A DNA stretch of 64,000 nt from Hymenolepis diminuta (GCA_900708905.1 CAADRB010000044.1:388111-452110), one strand, 5' to 3'; counted from the stretch's first letter, positions 1 through 12,149 are shown. Numbers and translations are program-made. The notes: generated by a model from the sequence alone, not told the origin.

Positions 1-651
1 ACTGTAGCAATTAATGTATGTTTGCATGATTAAGAAATGCATCGATTATTTCCACTGTTCCATCGAATTTAGTTGCAGTGCATAAAAGTCAAGATGACAT
101 ACCAATTGACATGACCTCAACAATTTACCTTCGATATGTAATCGCATCGGTCAACGATATAATTGACACTCAGTTGTAATTACTCTTTGCTCTTACAACG
201 TTGGTTGGTTGATTTATCGATTAGCCAATTAAATCAAACAAAAATGCTGTATAAGTCGAGGCTACCGTTATACTTATTATTCGACAGACTTGAAGATTTA
301 TGCTCGATGGAGATGCATTTACATTCCCTTCCCAATTTGGCACCAGTACAAATCCTTGTACGTTTTCATTCCGCCTTTCATTTCTATCACTTATTTAATG
401 ATTCTGATTGAATTTTATTACGTGGGTATGTTGTTTTTCGAAGTTATGCCTTGATGAGTAGACTTAGACCAATCTTAAAAACATTAAATGTGTATGTGGT
501 CAATATTTTTAAATGGGATTCAGTTTCATAACTTTGGCATATGTAGTTAAATCAGAAATTGCTTTGAAATACGGCATATATAAGTACTTGTTGTGGAGTA
601 GGTAATTTGTGAATTTTTTGTGTAAATGCAGTTGATTTTGTTTATTCTTAG
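1..651. other. non-coding stretch upstream of the CELF exon
   Basis: AT-rich sequence without a convincing coding exon. The base pair at 650-651 is the AG of a splice acceptor preceded by a T-rich tract, so this stretch is probably the 3' part of an intron of the CELF-like gene whose earlier exons (RRM1, RRM2) would lie outside the window. The open frame at 163-411 has no recognisable features. Confidence 0.5.
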
Positions 652-1316
652 CATAACGGTGTTTCTAATCAAATGGTGCCAAAATATATTCCCCTAATGG
701 GATTCCCTCCTTCAATATATCCTACAGCACGTATTCAGCCAAGCGGTCAAGGAAACCCATATCAGAATATCGGAAATCCACCTATGATACCGATCTACCC
801 TATATCTGCGCCACCTATAATACGCCTTTCAATGGGTCCTGCTGGGTTCTATCTGGAGTACAGTCAAAATAACACACAGCAACCTATCGGAAATCTACCT
901 GAGATGCCGATAGGCTCTCTACTGACAAATCCACCTAACTCGTGGCAGCCAAGGGAAATTGAAGGAAATTGCAATCTCTTCATATTTTATCTTCCACCTG
1001 AAATTGATGAAAATCACCTTGCGGCAATGTTTTGGTGCTTCGGCAAAATAGTGGGGGTCAAAATATTTAGACATTTGGAAACCCGTGCAAGTATGGGATT
1101 CGGTAGGTGAAGCAAATCTTCTCTATTTCTTGTAATGCCTAATTTATTTCCAATGGACACGTGTGTTTATTTCATGTAGGATTCGTTGGATTCGATAATC
1201 CTGTGAGCGCCCAATTAGCCATTGCCCGCATGAATGGTTATCGAATTGGAAATAAGAGACTTCTGGTTCAGCTTAAGACGCCAAGAAATAACTCTAGTGC
1301 TGGAAACCCTCATTAA
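652..1316 (+). CDS. CELF/Bruno-like RNA-binding protein, C-terminal part with RRM3 (partial)
   Basis: Two exons, 652-1102 and 1180-1316, joined across a 77-nt GT-AG intron and ending in TAA; 195 residues are visible. The first exon starts at an acceptor in phase 0, so the ATG at 673 is probably internal and RRM1/RRM2 lie outside the window. A Pro/Ile/Asn-rich linker is followed by an RRM: RNP2 is LFIFYLP, and RNP1 (SMGFGFVGF) is formed across the splice junction. The tail [20 protein letters not shown] and [10 protein letters not shown] closely follows the third RRM of CELF/Bruno proteins, which ends the family's chains in the same way. CELF proteins bind GU-rich RNA and control splicing, translation and decay. 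An AATAAA lies 54 bp after the stop. A degenerate relative of the first exon lies near 9.1-9.4 kb. A recent partial duplicate rather than the main CELF gene is possible, but splice sites and frame are intact. Confidence 0.78.
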
Positions 1317-1369
1317 ATCATGAGGTCTAATTTTATACTCCAACGGTTTTTAACTTAAAACCTATCCGA

Positions 1370-1375
1370 AATAAA
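1370..1375 (+). terminator. poly(A) signal of the CELF-like gene
   Basis: Canonical AATAAA 54 bp downstream of the TAA stop at 1314-1316, in an A-rich context. It implies a very short 3' UTR, if this is the signal used. Confidence 0.5.
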
Positions 1376-1984
1376 AAATCAGTGTTTTTGTATTTTATCC
1401 ATAAGAACGGGTGGTAGTTAACAATACGTAATTTTAATTAGCTCTGAATACAAAGTTGTTGGCTTTTTAATTGGGGCGGAGACAAACGCGATATCTAGTT
1501 GTTTCGCTATAAAAGTAAAGATATTTCTGAGGGTTTATTTCCAACCGGTGTTTCGCCTACTCGTAGGGGAATTTGTGAGATGTTTGGTGGAAACTGGAGG
1601 AGGCGATTGGACCACCGTTGCACTGTACTTTTGCTAACGGAATCGAAGATTATCTACCTTTTTGACCCCAAGACCACGTATTATCAAATCCCTAATAATC
1701 GCCATTCAACAGGATGAGGAGGTGGCGCTACTCTCTATATCATGAACAAGAAGTATTTTGAGCCATTGAATCTAACATCTTTTGCTAGTACAAAATCAAC
1801 CAAATCAACTCTATTTTATTAAACGCTTTGTTTCAGTATGCATTGAACAGTGGCTTAAGATGATGGATTAAGCCAATGAGTATTTGACCATAATAAATGT
1901 GAGTTAGTTTTAAACAGGTTGCCTTTATGCTGATGTGGTCCTCAATAAAGTAGGGATTGGGAAAGTCTAGCCTTTAAGATTTTC

Positions 1985-2110
1985 TTGGCGAGTTTTTGAG
2001 TGCTAAACACTCTCGTCTGCAAAATCGGAGGTGGCGTGTTAAGTGCCGTCTATCGGTGCACACCCAGTGAAAGGAATGATTAGCCACACTCGATGAGTTT
2101 GGCTGGTAGA
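1985..2110 (+). repeat. diverged tRNA-derived SINE-like copy
   Basis: The stretch with TCGTCTGCAAAATCGGAG followed by TCTATCGGTGCAC matches, in order and spacing, the core of the copies read on the minus strand at 11220-11400 and 59660-59815. The match is patchy and the Pol III boxes are no longer recognisable. Confidence 0.3.
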
Positions 2111-2875
2111 TTTCTACTTTAGTATCAAACTTCGGAAGTCATCTGAGGAGAAAGTGGCATACATTGACACATTTTACACTCTTCAACCGGTGAAGTCTTT
2201 GCATTTCACTTTCCCTATGTGCTTCGCTCTCTTCTACGCATATTTTAATACAATCATCCGATTCGTAGACTTGACTGATTTTTCGATGACTAAATAAAGC
2301 TCGCATCGAACGTTATAAAAGGGTCGGATAGGTGACTGTGACCTCAATACGAATGGCAGTCGATCTCGCATTCCCAGTGAGTTAGTTAGAATGTTCGTGT
2401 TAGACATGGTTAACACTCACCTAGATTAGTATCTAATTAACATTCTTAGCGTGATAATATGTGGCAATTCACCCATTGACGTCATCTATTCATGCAATTG
2501 TGTACCTTCGATCACAAATTTACAAGCAATTAACACTATGGGTTAAGAGGTCAATTGGACCAATGAACTTAATGTCCACTCGTGACCATATTGCACAATA
2601 TGACCTCAATGTATGATTTGGTGAAAAATTAGCATTACGGCGCGATTAGAGGCATGAAAGTTGTAGGTTGTCACTGACGTGAGGGACAGTACTACGTGAA
2701 TTGAGCGAGATTAGAATCTGATCCAAATATTTTTTCTCTCCTTGTATAACGTGAGATCATGTAGGCTTGTTAGATTGATTTACTCATGTCATTAAACCCG
2801 CGATTTATCTGCATCTATCATTTCACATCAGCACATTAGTAGTTTTTGTTAGGCACTAGTATAGTTAATATTAGT

Positions 2876-3252
2876 ATTGCCACAGTAATACAAGAAGTTG
2901 CAATGTTTGATTGCAGGAAGCAACTGATATGGAATAGCAGAAACTCCCACAAATTATAAAGGGGATGGGATTTGAAAGATACGAAGAACAATAGCAGGAT
3001 ATCAAAGAGTCTCGTTTCATTTAATTTTGCCATTCCGATTACTCAATGTTTACTAAGTGGGCAGTTCACGTTCCAAGATTCAAATTCCACGACTCGTCTT
3101 CTGAGTTGCCGCAAATGCATGTTTACGACGCTCAGTGCTTACTGACTGGTTTTTTAGTCTAGAAGGATTGGTCTCACCGCTCCAATTCATTTTTCCAATG
3201 TTTGGGAAGGCAAATGATCGTTTAAGATATTCCGCAGTTCATAGTTTTAACA
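2876..3252 (+). repeat. dispersed repeat family B, copy 1
   Basis: About 370 bp align collinearly with 30096-30468. Shared blocks include CACAGTAATACAA, GGAAGCAACTGA, TATCAA-GAGTCT, GTTCAGTGCTTA-type sequence and CCAGTTTTTTAGTC-type sequence, with many substitutions and small indels. No coding capacity is evident. A third, shorter piece is near 34870-34985. Confidence 0.65.
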
Positions 3253-6200
3253 CGACAGTTCTGAGATGGCAAAAGATCATAAGTTAGTAGAACTCCATAA
3301 GCTGTGTTCGCTCATGGTGAGCGTTTTGGTAACACTAGCGTCATATTATTCTGATTGCCATAATCAATAACCTGGATGAAGGTCACATCAATGATTCAGT
3401 TTGAATTGTATGATGACCATAGCAAGATGGAAAATTAGACGAACCTTTAATCATTAATATTTAGGGTGTAAACTCATCAGGTGTTACTTATGCAAAATGT
3501 TCTAGTTTGAATTTGCTTAAGATTGCAGTTTTTTTATCGGTTCAAGATATCTCAAAGACATGTAAGCTATCTTTTTTAGTTCAATAGTGTTAAGTTGACT
3601 TATTTTGTTCCAGTTATTGGCAGAATGAAATATCAGGTCTTTAGCTCCTTTGATAAGCCGACTCAATTATTCGAAATGATGCCATTTCAATCGGATTTGT
3701 TCTAATTCCAAACAATGTGGAACTGATTTCAGAGGCACTATTAAATTAATGCAAATCTTCACACGTCTTGACCTGTATCCGAGTCAGTTTAATCCAATCG
3801 CCTTCAAAACTGCATTCGTACTGATCGGACTATTTTGATTATCCCAAGTATGGATAATACTAAGGAAATACTGCCAACAGAAAGTGGACTCTTTTGATTT
3901 CCTGTTTAAGCTTTCACTGTTCACCATCTTCACCCCATAAGTAATGGAGCAATTCTCATAAATGGCATATGTATATATATATTTTAACCTAGTAAAACTA
4001 CATGTGATTATTTATGTCATGATCTCTGATTATCGACTTGTAAACATTGCAATGGACTTCTCATCTGTCCCATTTATATTCAAACACCAATTCCCAATTT
4101 CTTAACCCCAGATTCACCCCTTTCACTCTATATCAAGATTAATGGCATTGATATTAACTGTACACTTAATTTCATATCATAATTTGGTCTGTCTAAGTTT
4201 AAGACGAGTTTCCCCTGAGTCTCTAGAAAAATAATATGATTTCCCTTCGTTTCTCTCCTCTTTTCATTAATGTCGTGAAGATTGTGAAAATTGGCAATTG
4301 GAGTATCTCTCAAATCAGTTTCGACTGCAATTGGAGTTCTAGTGATTGGAATAAAATGAAGATGTTTAAGAGTTCATAGATTTATACATATAGTTTATAT
4401 GCTGATTTATCACCCTCCTAAATTCTTTCGATCCTCACCGCACATCAAAGAGGAAAGAAAAGAGAAAGCGTTGGTTGAAAACTACTTCGGGAAACATGGA
4501 AAGTGAAGAGAGAGTAGGATTGTGTGAATGGGTGAACGGACACAGCGGAGGATGTGTGGATTTAGATAGTGAGTATATAGAGTTGAGCGTTGAAAATAAT
4601 CTAGTTGGTTTCAATGATCCTACAAACTTCTAACCTTTTAGTGGGCTTAGGGTAATTCAACAGCAAGGTAAGCGAGGTGGTGATACACTTTTGATGATGT
4701 GTTCGTTTGGGTTTATACCAAATATCAATTATAATCTCCAAAGCATACTTATGGCAACTTGATAGTTGCTGTCTGAGGACTTTAATCTATGGGGAATATT
4801 TTCAACTTGGGAGTAAAGCATACGCTTTATTTACACTTTGAAGGGACTGGCCGGATTTGGCTCAAGGGCCCCTCACTGAACTGGTGATCTACTGGGAAAT
4901 AGCATTCCTCTCCAAGTGAAAGGAAAGAGAATAGCTGAAAAAGTAAATGGAAATTGAAGGGGCTAGGAGATAAAAGTTATTGGAAACAGGAATATGACAA
5001 AAGGGCCAAATTAGGGTACGCTTAGTGAAGTTAACAGTATTATGTCCTTTGTCTGTGTGATAAACAACAAATGGAAAAGCGGTCAATGAAATTTCGCACA
5101 GAGCAGACATATCGAGTAACAGGGACCTTCAACGGAACGCTATTACGAATTCCTTCCCATTTAATCTTTATTTTCCTTTAAAAAATAATGTCATATTTGA
5201 ACTGATCTATGAATTTATACATTTGGGGTTTGGCGGAATTTTTTGTTCTAAATTAAAGTAACATTTATGAACAGTAATAAAGACAAATAATATTTCGAAG
5301 AAATAGGAATAAAAAGAAATTATTGTATGATTCACCTCATTATTAATAAAGACTTAGATAATTATCAGTATTGTTTTATTCATTTCGATAATTGGTTTTT
5401 GTCTAGTGAATACCAAACTTGGCGTTAGATCGATTGCATTCCCCATGCCAAATCACGACCAAACATATCATTCCACAAGTAGCACAACAATTTCACTCAT
5501 AGAATCACGCCCTGTCATAATTTACTGTAAAACTACAACTCTCTTCAAGATTGTGGTAGCTTTTTATTTTAGAATTTGGCAATAACAGAGCGGTCTCTTC
5601 AAGTATTACATATAAGCCAGCAGATGTATTTTCCGCTTATTATCTTTCTTGGATAGGACTCTAAGTTGACAGAAATCCATCAAATACTTCATTAAATACA
5701 TTTCTAATTTTGGGGCAGGACGATTTTGCGATGGAAAACTTTCAGAAGGTATAAATTGGATTTCTTTTGTGAAAAACACTGAGCGTGACATCTTTTTGAT
5801 ATTAGAAATGCCCGAATCTCCCCGAACTTCACAGATCTACAAAAACCATATTTAAACACCTCAGTAAAAGAGCTGAAGGCAAGTCAAAGAATCCCATAAG
5901 AAGAGTTATTTTGGTTACCAACAGTTATTTACCTGACACACATTAGAACTGCTTACATTGGGCTGTTGAACTAATTGGAGTCGATTATATCCAAACTTTG
6001 TCCCTTCCCCTTGCTATCATGATTGGTTTCAAGGAAGTATAGGGAAATAATTATTGCAGATATTGTGCTGTCAGAGAAATCGGTGTAGAAGGTGTTTAAG
6101 AAACATCCATTAAAATTGAGGAGGATCTCAGACAGATTTTTTTAACTAAAATTGATTGATTGCGAACGAGTCAGGTTTCAAATAAAATTAAGTTTATCGC

Positions 6201-6424
6201 TGTCTTTGACAAAATGATGGAGGTTATTTTTCGGATCATGGCTGAAGAGTTCAACCGGACAAGACTAACGCTCTATGGGAACCTTGGACGTTTCAACTGA
6301 GTACTGGCGTGGAAATCAATCGTGAGGTAATATCTAAAGAAAATTTAATTACAAAATACGGTAATTTTAGGGGAGGGTTTCCGAAAAACGCAGTTATTCT
6401 TCTTGGAAGCCCTCTGAAAGTTAG

Positions 6425-7312
6425 AAGTGTGGTCTTTTTGATTCCTCTAGTAAAGCCGAAGTTGAGTTGGATGGTAATTGTTTAACGGCTTTAGGTGCTG
6501 CTATTTACGTCGCGGATCAATTCTCCATACACGTCAAATCTCCTTACCAGTTAAAAATAATTGGGTTTCCATTGGTATATAATATACTGGCAAATGATCA
6601 AAGTTCCAGCTATGCTCCGGATTTAAACAATATGGTACTGCCTACTAATTAAATTACTGGTAAAAATCAATTTCGTCAGTCAAGGTTGGAAAATGGAGAC
6701 ATAAACCCAGATAGATCAAGAATCAGTTCAGATGATGATAGCGATCAGCGTCCATATGAACCGAGTTCCGAGTATGCTTCTGACACGAATTGTAAGGCAA
6801 CTTCTAATGCCAATATTGTTAGTGAAAAACAAAGTGCCTCGATGAAGTCGAAGGTAAAGGAATTTATGATATCAGATACTTCAAGAATCACATCACTTTC
6901 TGATTCCTATCAGCGTCCACATAAACCGTCTTTCAATAGGTTTGTGAACATGAGCAAAATTTTGCCTGTTGTTGATAACAACGGAGCTCATAAATCAAGA
7001 TTCTCAACGAAAAATTTGCCAAAGGTCGATGAAAATCTATTTCTAGACCAAATTCATATAATGATCTATCGCCTATTGGACAGAGATTTATAAAGCGTCG
7101 AGAAGGGAAAAACAGAGCCACTATTGTCGATGAACACCAACCTGCCATCCCTAAACAACTTGAATTGCGGCGGTTGTGGTGAACCAATCGTCAAAGTTGT
7201 TTTATTCTTGGCTTTATTTATTTTCAATAATATTTCGTTCAATTTTTTAAATATGTTTGACTTTCTCGGAAAATTATGCAGTTGTGGAAAGCAATGGCTT
7301 AGTAAAACTTAA
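6425..7312 (+). pseudogene. decayed reading frame interrupted by two in-frame TAA codons
   Basis: A single reading frame runs from 6425 to 7312 (about 295 codons) broken only by TAA at 6650-6652 and 7091-7093; unconstrained sequence of this length would carry many more stops. The first part (VELDGNCLTALGAAIYVADQ) weakly recalls an Alba-type fold strand and helix. The middle is Ser/Asp/Asn-rich with two related units (SRISSDDDSDQRPYEPS and SRITSLSDSYQRPHKPS). The last part has a Cys pair (CGGCGEPI) followed by a hydrophobic run. No start codon, promoter or flanking splice sites are convincing. I read it as a recently inactivated gene or a transposon-borne protein; a multi-exon gene with introns removing the stops is the alternative. 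The product is not identified. Confidence 0.35.
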
Positions 7313-7379
7313 TTTATATTTCCTCATTCATTTCTTATTCCTCTGATGTAAACAAAAATGAAAACGATTATTCATCTAA

Positions 7380-7680
7380 CGTTTATTTTGTTGTAAGCCT
7401 AACTTTCTGATTTACCACAGTAAACATCACTTTAAAAGTTTCTTTGATAGCTGTATCTACCTCATGTTAGCAATAACACGATATGAACAAATTGAGTTGG
7501 CACAACCAACCTCGAACTAAATCAACCGGTCAGAAAGCTCTTAATTCTTTGGACATAATTCCCCCTTGAATCTGGGAGACATTACACGAAAATTTATCAC
7601 TACTTTACATTACAAATTAAATTATACTCCTTATGAGAATATGGACAACCAATCGATTCATAATTCAAATATATTAAGAC
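7380..7680 (+). repeat. segmentally duplicated block, copy 1
   Basis: Collinear with 10740-11010. Shared anchors are AAC-GGTCA--AAGCTCT-AAT, TT-GACATAA and CTTATGAGAATA-GGACAACC. The spacing between anchors is kept to within about 30 bp. It lies just after the interrupted frame at 6425-7312, as copy 2 lies just after the frame at 10267-10638. Confidence 0.6.
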
Positions 7681-8178
7681 TCCGTACGCCTTTACTTCAT
7701 ATACAATTCTGAGCAAATGGATTTTGAAAGTCATCGTGCATTTAATTAATATATTCGCTATCAACCGAAATCATCACCGTTTAAACTTAATAAGATCAGC
7801 CTTTTCATAATACTTTTCAATATTGCCGGCTCAGGCACGAAAGTAATTGAGAAACTAAATGGATCGCAATGTAATTGTAACTAATGTGATTCACAGTAGG
7901 CCAAATAAATTCTGTTTGCATACATTCATTAGCATAGAGTGACATTTTCAGATTGTGGAAATTTTTTAGTACTAATTGTAGAATAATCTCTTTTTGAAGG
8001 CAAAATTCCTTCATCTTTAGTCTAGCCTAGTGGTACATTTTCCTCTGTATCAGACCTTAATAATAAGAAAGCAACCGAAACTTAAACTGATTGACATATT
8101 GAACCTGGAGCTCGGATTAAGTAGGATTCACCTGATTCTCCGGCTCCCACTTCTACCATCTAAGTACTCGTTCTTAAA

Positions 8179-8211
8179 AGTGAACATATTCCCTCTTTAT
8201 GAATGTTCACT
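8179..8211. repeat. 9-bp inverted repeat
   Basis: Perfect arms AGTGAACAT (8179-8187) and ATGTTCACT (8203-8211) separated by 15 bases. No neighbouring gene explains it. Confidence 0.5.
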
Positions 8212-8589
8212 TCCCATGTGTTCAAAAGTTATCACATATTGTAAAATTGTAAAAATCAACATTCAGCCATGGCGGATTCATCAAGCATAATTAAAGAGTA
8301 TGAAAGTCCAGGTAGCTAACAAAGTAATATAATTACCGAGGTCCAAGATGTACAAAAATAATTTTCTTAATCTTACAATCAAACGTTGATTAGATCTGTG
8401 GAGTTCACAACGCTAACAAGGCTGATTGAATCACGTGCGCTAGAATTTTCTGGGGCGTACGGTATGTAACCGATCGCATTGAGAACAAGCGTGGACGTGT
8501 GTGCAGAGACCTCTTCAATCAATCAGCAGTCAAGATCCCTGTAGCCTAGCATGGTTTTGTATTTAATGACTAAGCTTTTGACAACGACG

Positions 8590-8785
8590 CACACACAAGG
8601 AAGTGAGTAATGAACCCTCTCTGCTCAATATCTTTCTTGTTCTTACCACTTTGGGCATAGCCTAGGTAATTTGAGAGTAACTTGATAATAGAGGACTCCG
8701 CTGGATGCTACTTGGACTGCTTAGGAAGATTACTTAGGTGTAGCAAAAACGCTTATTGGTTTAGCATCCGCTACAGATCAATCGA
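8590..8785 (+). repeat. dispersed repeat family A, copy 1
   Basis: Matches the reverse complement of 23325-23525 over about 190 bp. Shared blocks include CATAGCCTAGGTAATTT-type, TAATAGAGGACTC, TGGACTGCTTAGGA, GATTAC-TAG, TGTAGCAAAAA-GCTTATTGGT and AGCATCCGCTACAG. The best-kept part is about 8690-8778. Confidence 0.7.
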
Positions 8786-9093
8786 TTTCCAAATTGGAAA
8801 CCAAGTTGAAGTTTGTTCCACTATTATAATTTTTATCCCGCCTTTAACTTGTTTCAGTTAATTAAATAGTTCATTTGTGTTTTATTATATGGTTTCATTT
8901 TTATCAAAATCATATCTTAACAGAAATTTTAAAGGAAAGTTAACATCAAATCCGGTAAATACTCTTAAATGAGATTCAAATTCAAAGCATTGAAAAGTGC
9001 AGTGTGGTCGAATATCTATGTGTTTAACATATACTGCAGATAAGACACTTTGGGAATCTTTTAAGAAAAGGCAGGAAAATAATTCCAATTAAT

Positions 9094-9430
9094 TCCCAAC
9101 CGAGATTCCTCCTTCAATTTATTCTGCTGCGTGTATTCAGCCAGAGAACTGAACTGACGCACTTCAACCCACATCATCAAGTGGAATTTCCTACTTCAGT
9201 ATATTCTCTTGCAAATATATTTTCGAGGAATCAATCTAATCCGCCTTCACCTATCGGAAATCTACCTACTGTACCAATGCGCGTCTACCTACATTACCTA
9301 GGATGTCTTTTTCAATGTATCAGGTGCAAATTCTCAGCAGCACAATCAAGCGAAAGTACAACAGATTACCGAACTTTCAGATATATGTAATCAATTCGTC
9401 TTCTATTTACCTTCAAAAGTTGTTTTAGAT
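9094..9430 (+). pseudogene. degenerate copy of the CELF-like linker/RRM3 exon
   Basis: Three blocks recur in the order seen in the exon at 652-1102: ATTCCTCCTTCAATTTATTC and GTATTCAGCCA (9107-9147), CACCTATCGGAAATCTACCT (about 9250) and a piece encoding CNQFVFYLP (about 9386-9412), matching CNLFIFYLP. The blocks are in different frames with stops between them, so no CELF-like protein can be made. Part of the first block is itself repeated about 75 bp later. A splice junction and the rest of the RRM are not seen. Confidence 0.6.
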
Positions 9431-10266
9431 CCTTGGCAGAAGCGTCAAATTATAGCTATATAAAAAAATTATTATTGTTCGAAAATAAATATCTAACAAA
9501 TCAAGGCTGTATTTCCTTGTTATAAATTTCTCAAGAAAGGGATGGTTTGTTCCAGTCTTGGTTGCAGTATCATAATTAGAGAATCAGCAAGCGATTTAGT
9601 TATCATGACATCAATTTTAAATTCGGTTCATTTGATCAAAAAGTCGTATATAATGTATGATTTGAACAGAAGATGCATTGGAAACAATTTAATACTTACT
9701 GAGAGGCGGACAAAGCAAACTGGGAATTTTAACTTTAAGTCCAAAATTACGCTATATGTCAGGTAGCGGTTAGGACCTTTTGAGTCAGGGAAGACTCCAT
9801 TCTGGGAATTTTTAGTCATAGCTAACCTCTTGAAATTGAAGCTGATTTTAGCCATCTTGAACATACTCTTCATTTAATTCGGGTCAAATTTGTCTAAATG
9901 TCGAAAAAAGCAAGCAACCAAACCCAAGAAATGTATTGGAGTTTAAGAACCTCCAGTTGGCATAAGCTTAAGATATTGTTTCTTTTAAAGGCTAGGAAAG
10001 CAAACTCTTCATATCTTTCGTGATTTAGTGCGAATAATTTTGGTTCCAAATCTGTGTTTTTGCAAACCAACAGCACCTTATCGATGAATGGCACTTCAAA
10101 TCAGTTATTCAAATTACTCAATTTCTGATTCAAGTTTTCTTCAGCTTTGCAACAAATGCGTAATGAAATAATAAGAATGTACAAGTGAATGCGGTTAACC
10201 AATCTAACTTATTTTCATTTGTGTTATTTGTACGTTCAATTAGATATAATAATTATGACAGGCTAG

Positions 10267-10638
10267 CTCTTAGTGGGCTCCCTACTAGGAGTGAGAAACG
10301 ATAAAGCAGTGTCCAATGGAATCTGTGTTTGCCTTAACTTTTCTGTCTCGGATTTGGAGAAGATTATAGTTAACAGAAGTTCTAGCCATTTTCTACACCA
10401 GATTCGAAAGATACTGGGATTAAATGTATACTCCATCAAATGGCGGTATTGGTGGTACTGTCACAATCAGAGTCAATGGCTCCTGTCTGCTCTGAAATAT
10501 GAACCCCTTTATACGGTCTACTATACATATAACTGCACAAACAACCCAAGCACAGTCATTTTGTCAACAGCTTGTCTACTAACTAATGCGAGTAGTAATG
10601 ATATTTCAAATATTTTGTTGAGGAATTTAAAGTTCTAG
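10267..10638 (+). other. unassigned open reading frame
   Basis: Open for 123 codons, with a GTG but no upstream ATG. The translation is rich in Ser, Asn, Tyr and Trp (WRYWWYCHNQSQWLLSA) without a known motif. It precedes the second copy of the 7380-7680 block, so it could descend from the same ancestral unit as the interrupted frame at 6425-7312; direct similarity between the two is weak. Confidence 0.2.
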
Positions 10639-10739
10639 GTTTTAATGTTTAGATCGAAATACCTCTGCATTTTATTTCTCATTCATTTTTTTTCAATCCT
10701 AAAACGTAAAACTGGAAAGGGTTTTGTTTGCTTTCCTTC

Positions 10740-11010
10740 TTGTAGTCCTAAATCTGCATATCATAATGATAAAATGTCTCGCTAAAGATCGTTATTAGCC
10801 TCATCTGTCCGCTGTTGGATTTAACAGGGCAGAAATTAATTGAGATAATATAGCCAATAAAATTAACTGGTCACCAAGCTCTGAATAGTTTAGACATAAA
10901 TGCTGCTTGTTAATCTTGAAGTTAATTTATGAGGTTTGAACATTAAGATACTGCAAAATAAACTGTACTTCTTATGAGAATACGGACAACCGTGCTCTTA
11001 TCATTCAAAC
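10740..11010 (+). repeat. segmentally duplicated block, copy 2
   Basis: Collinear with 7380-7680 (same anchors and order), about 3.3 kb away in the same orientation. Confidence 0.6.
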
Positions 11011-11219
11011 AAAATGAGATTTTTGATTCTCTAACTCAATTAACTTTTTCTTGTTAATACCCCATTTACTTCCTCTCGTATTAAACTCTTTTACAACATA
11101 TTTGAACTCCCCGACGGACTCTGTAGTCAACTTAAATACCACCCAGCAAACTAGACGTTTCAAATAACTAAGTCCCAACCATAATTATGAAGGCGTTTCC
11201 CAACGACAGGCTCATTAAT

Positions 11220-11400
11220 TAGTAACATCATGGAGAATCTCTGGTGAAAAACTCGAATCCTGTCATCTCTTTTAATACCTAGGCTTAACCAGTGCTGCTG
11301 GCAACTCTACTCGCTAGGAATGCACCAATGGGCATCAGTCCCGTGAACTCTAACTTCGCAGACGAGTACGTTATTTACTGCCTCGATGCAGTAAATAGCC
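11220..11400 (-). repeat. tRNA-derived SINE-like copy
   Basis: Read on the minus strand it shares TCGTCTGCGAAGTTAGAG, a G/T-rich B-box-like stretch and a downstream body (TGACAGGATTCGAG, TCACCAGAGATTC) with copies at 35195-35375 and 59660-59815. The A box is degenerate. Confidence 0.5.
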
Positions 11401-12149
11401 GATGCATAGGGATTTCATGGCTCATATTGTTAGTAACTTGTGAAAAATTGAAAAAATGCAATCATACTAAAGCATGTACATAAGAATAGCGGTAAATTAG
11501 GGCGAAGAAAGGTAGTGATCATGTTGATGCAGCGAGTAAAAATCAGCTTCACCGAGTGAATCTGTGCCGCCCCCTGTCAATTTATACGAGGAATTTTTAA
11601 TTCGTGATTAGAATTTATTTCCTCTTACGTTATACTATTCTGTTGAGCGGATTATAAGATCTAATTTTTAAAAAGATCAAGTCTTAGTAGCACACACAAA
11701 TGAAAAATAGTTAAGAATTTTTTTCATTGGAGATAACTTTCTGAAATTGTACCAGCTAGTAAGATCATATCTTCAAACTGTAGCTACTGAGCAATGAGTT
11801 GCTATGGCCAAGCATCTGAAATATAACTTTCTCAATCGTCGGTGGCACATTGGTCAAAAGGCATTACTTTCAAATCAGAGGTCAAGAGATCAACGTCCAC
11901 CTGTACACATCCAGTAATATCGATGTTCAACAGCACTGATTATTTCTGATCGACAAGAGGAACAGCAAAATGCAGCTCCAAAATGGATCTGCAAAAGTTC
12001 ACTGTTATTAGTATCTCCTACTAGGAGTGGGGCATTTAAATCATCCTCTCTCTATTAAATATGAAAATTTTAAAGTTGAGGCCGAAGATTTATAATATTC
12101 GGCTTTCGATGAGAAGATTCGTGCAGTTATTTTTTCGCTGAAGTGAAAA

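Larger units (their letters stand above)
1376..6420. other. gene-poor stretch with repeat copies
   Basis: I see no supported exon here. The stretch contains a weak member of the tRNA-derived repeat family (about 1985-2110) and one copy of a 370-bp dispersed repeat (2876-3252). The open frames of 60-73 codons at 2234-2416, 4128-4313, 4889-5110 and 5606-5791 have no domain-like features or splice context. Confidence 0.5.
7313..9090. other. non-coding stretch with duplicated block and repeat
   Basis: No supported exon. It contains the first copy of a duplicated block (7380-7680), an inverted repeat at 8179-8211 and a family A dispersed repeat (8590-8785). Confidence 0.5.

Noticed and set aside
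1499..1717. 72-codon open frame downstream of the CELF-like gene
   Set aside because: Lies past the poly(A) signal, has no ATG at its start and no recognisable similarity.
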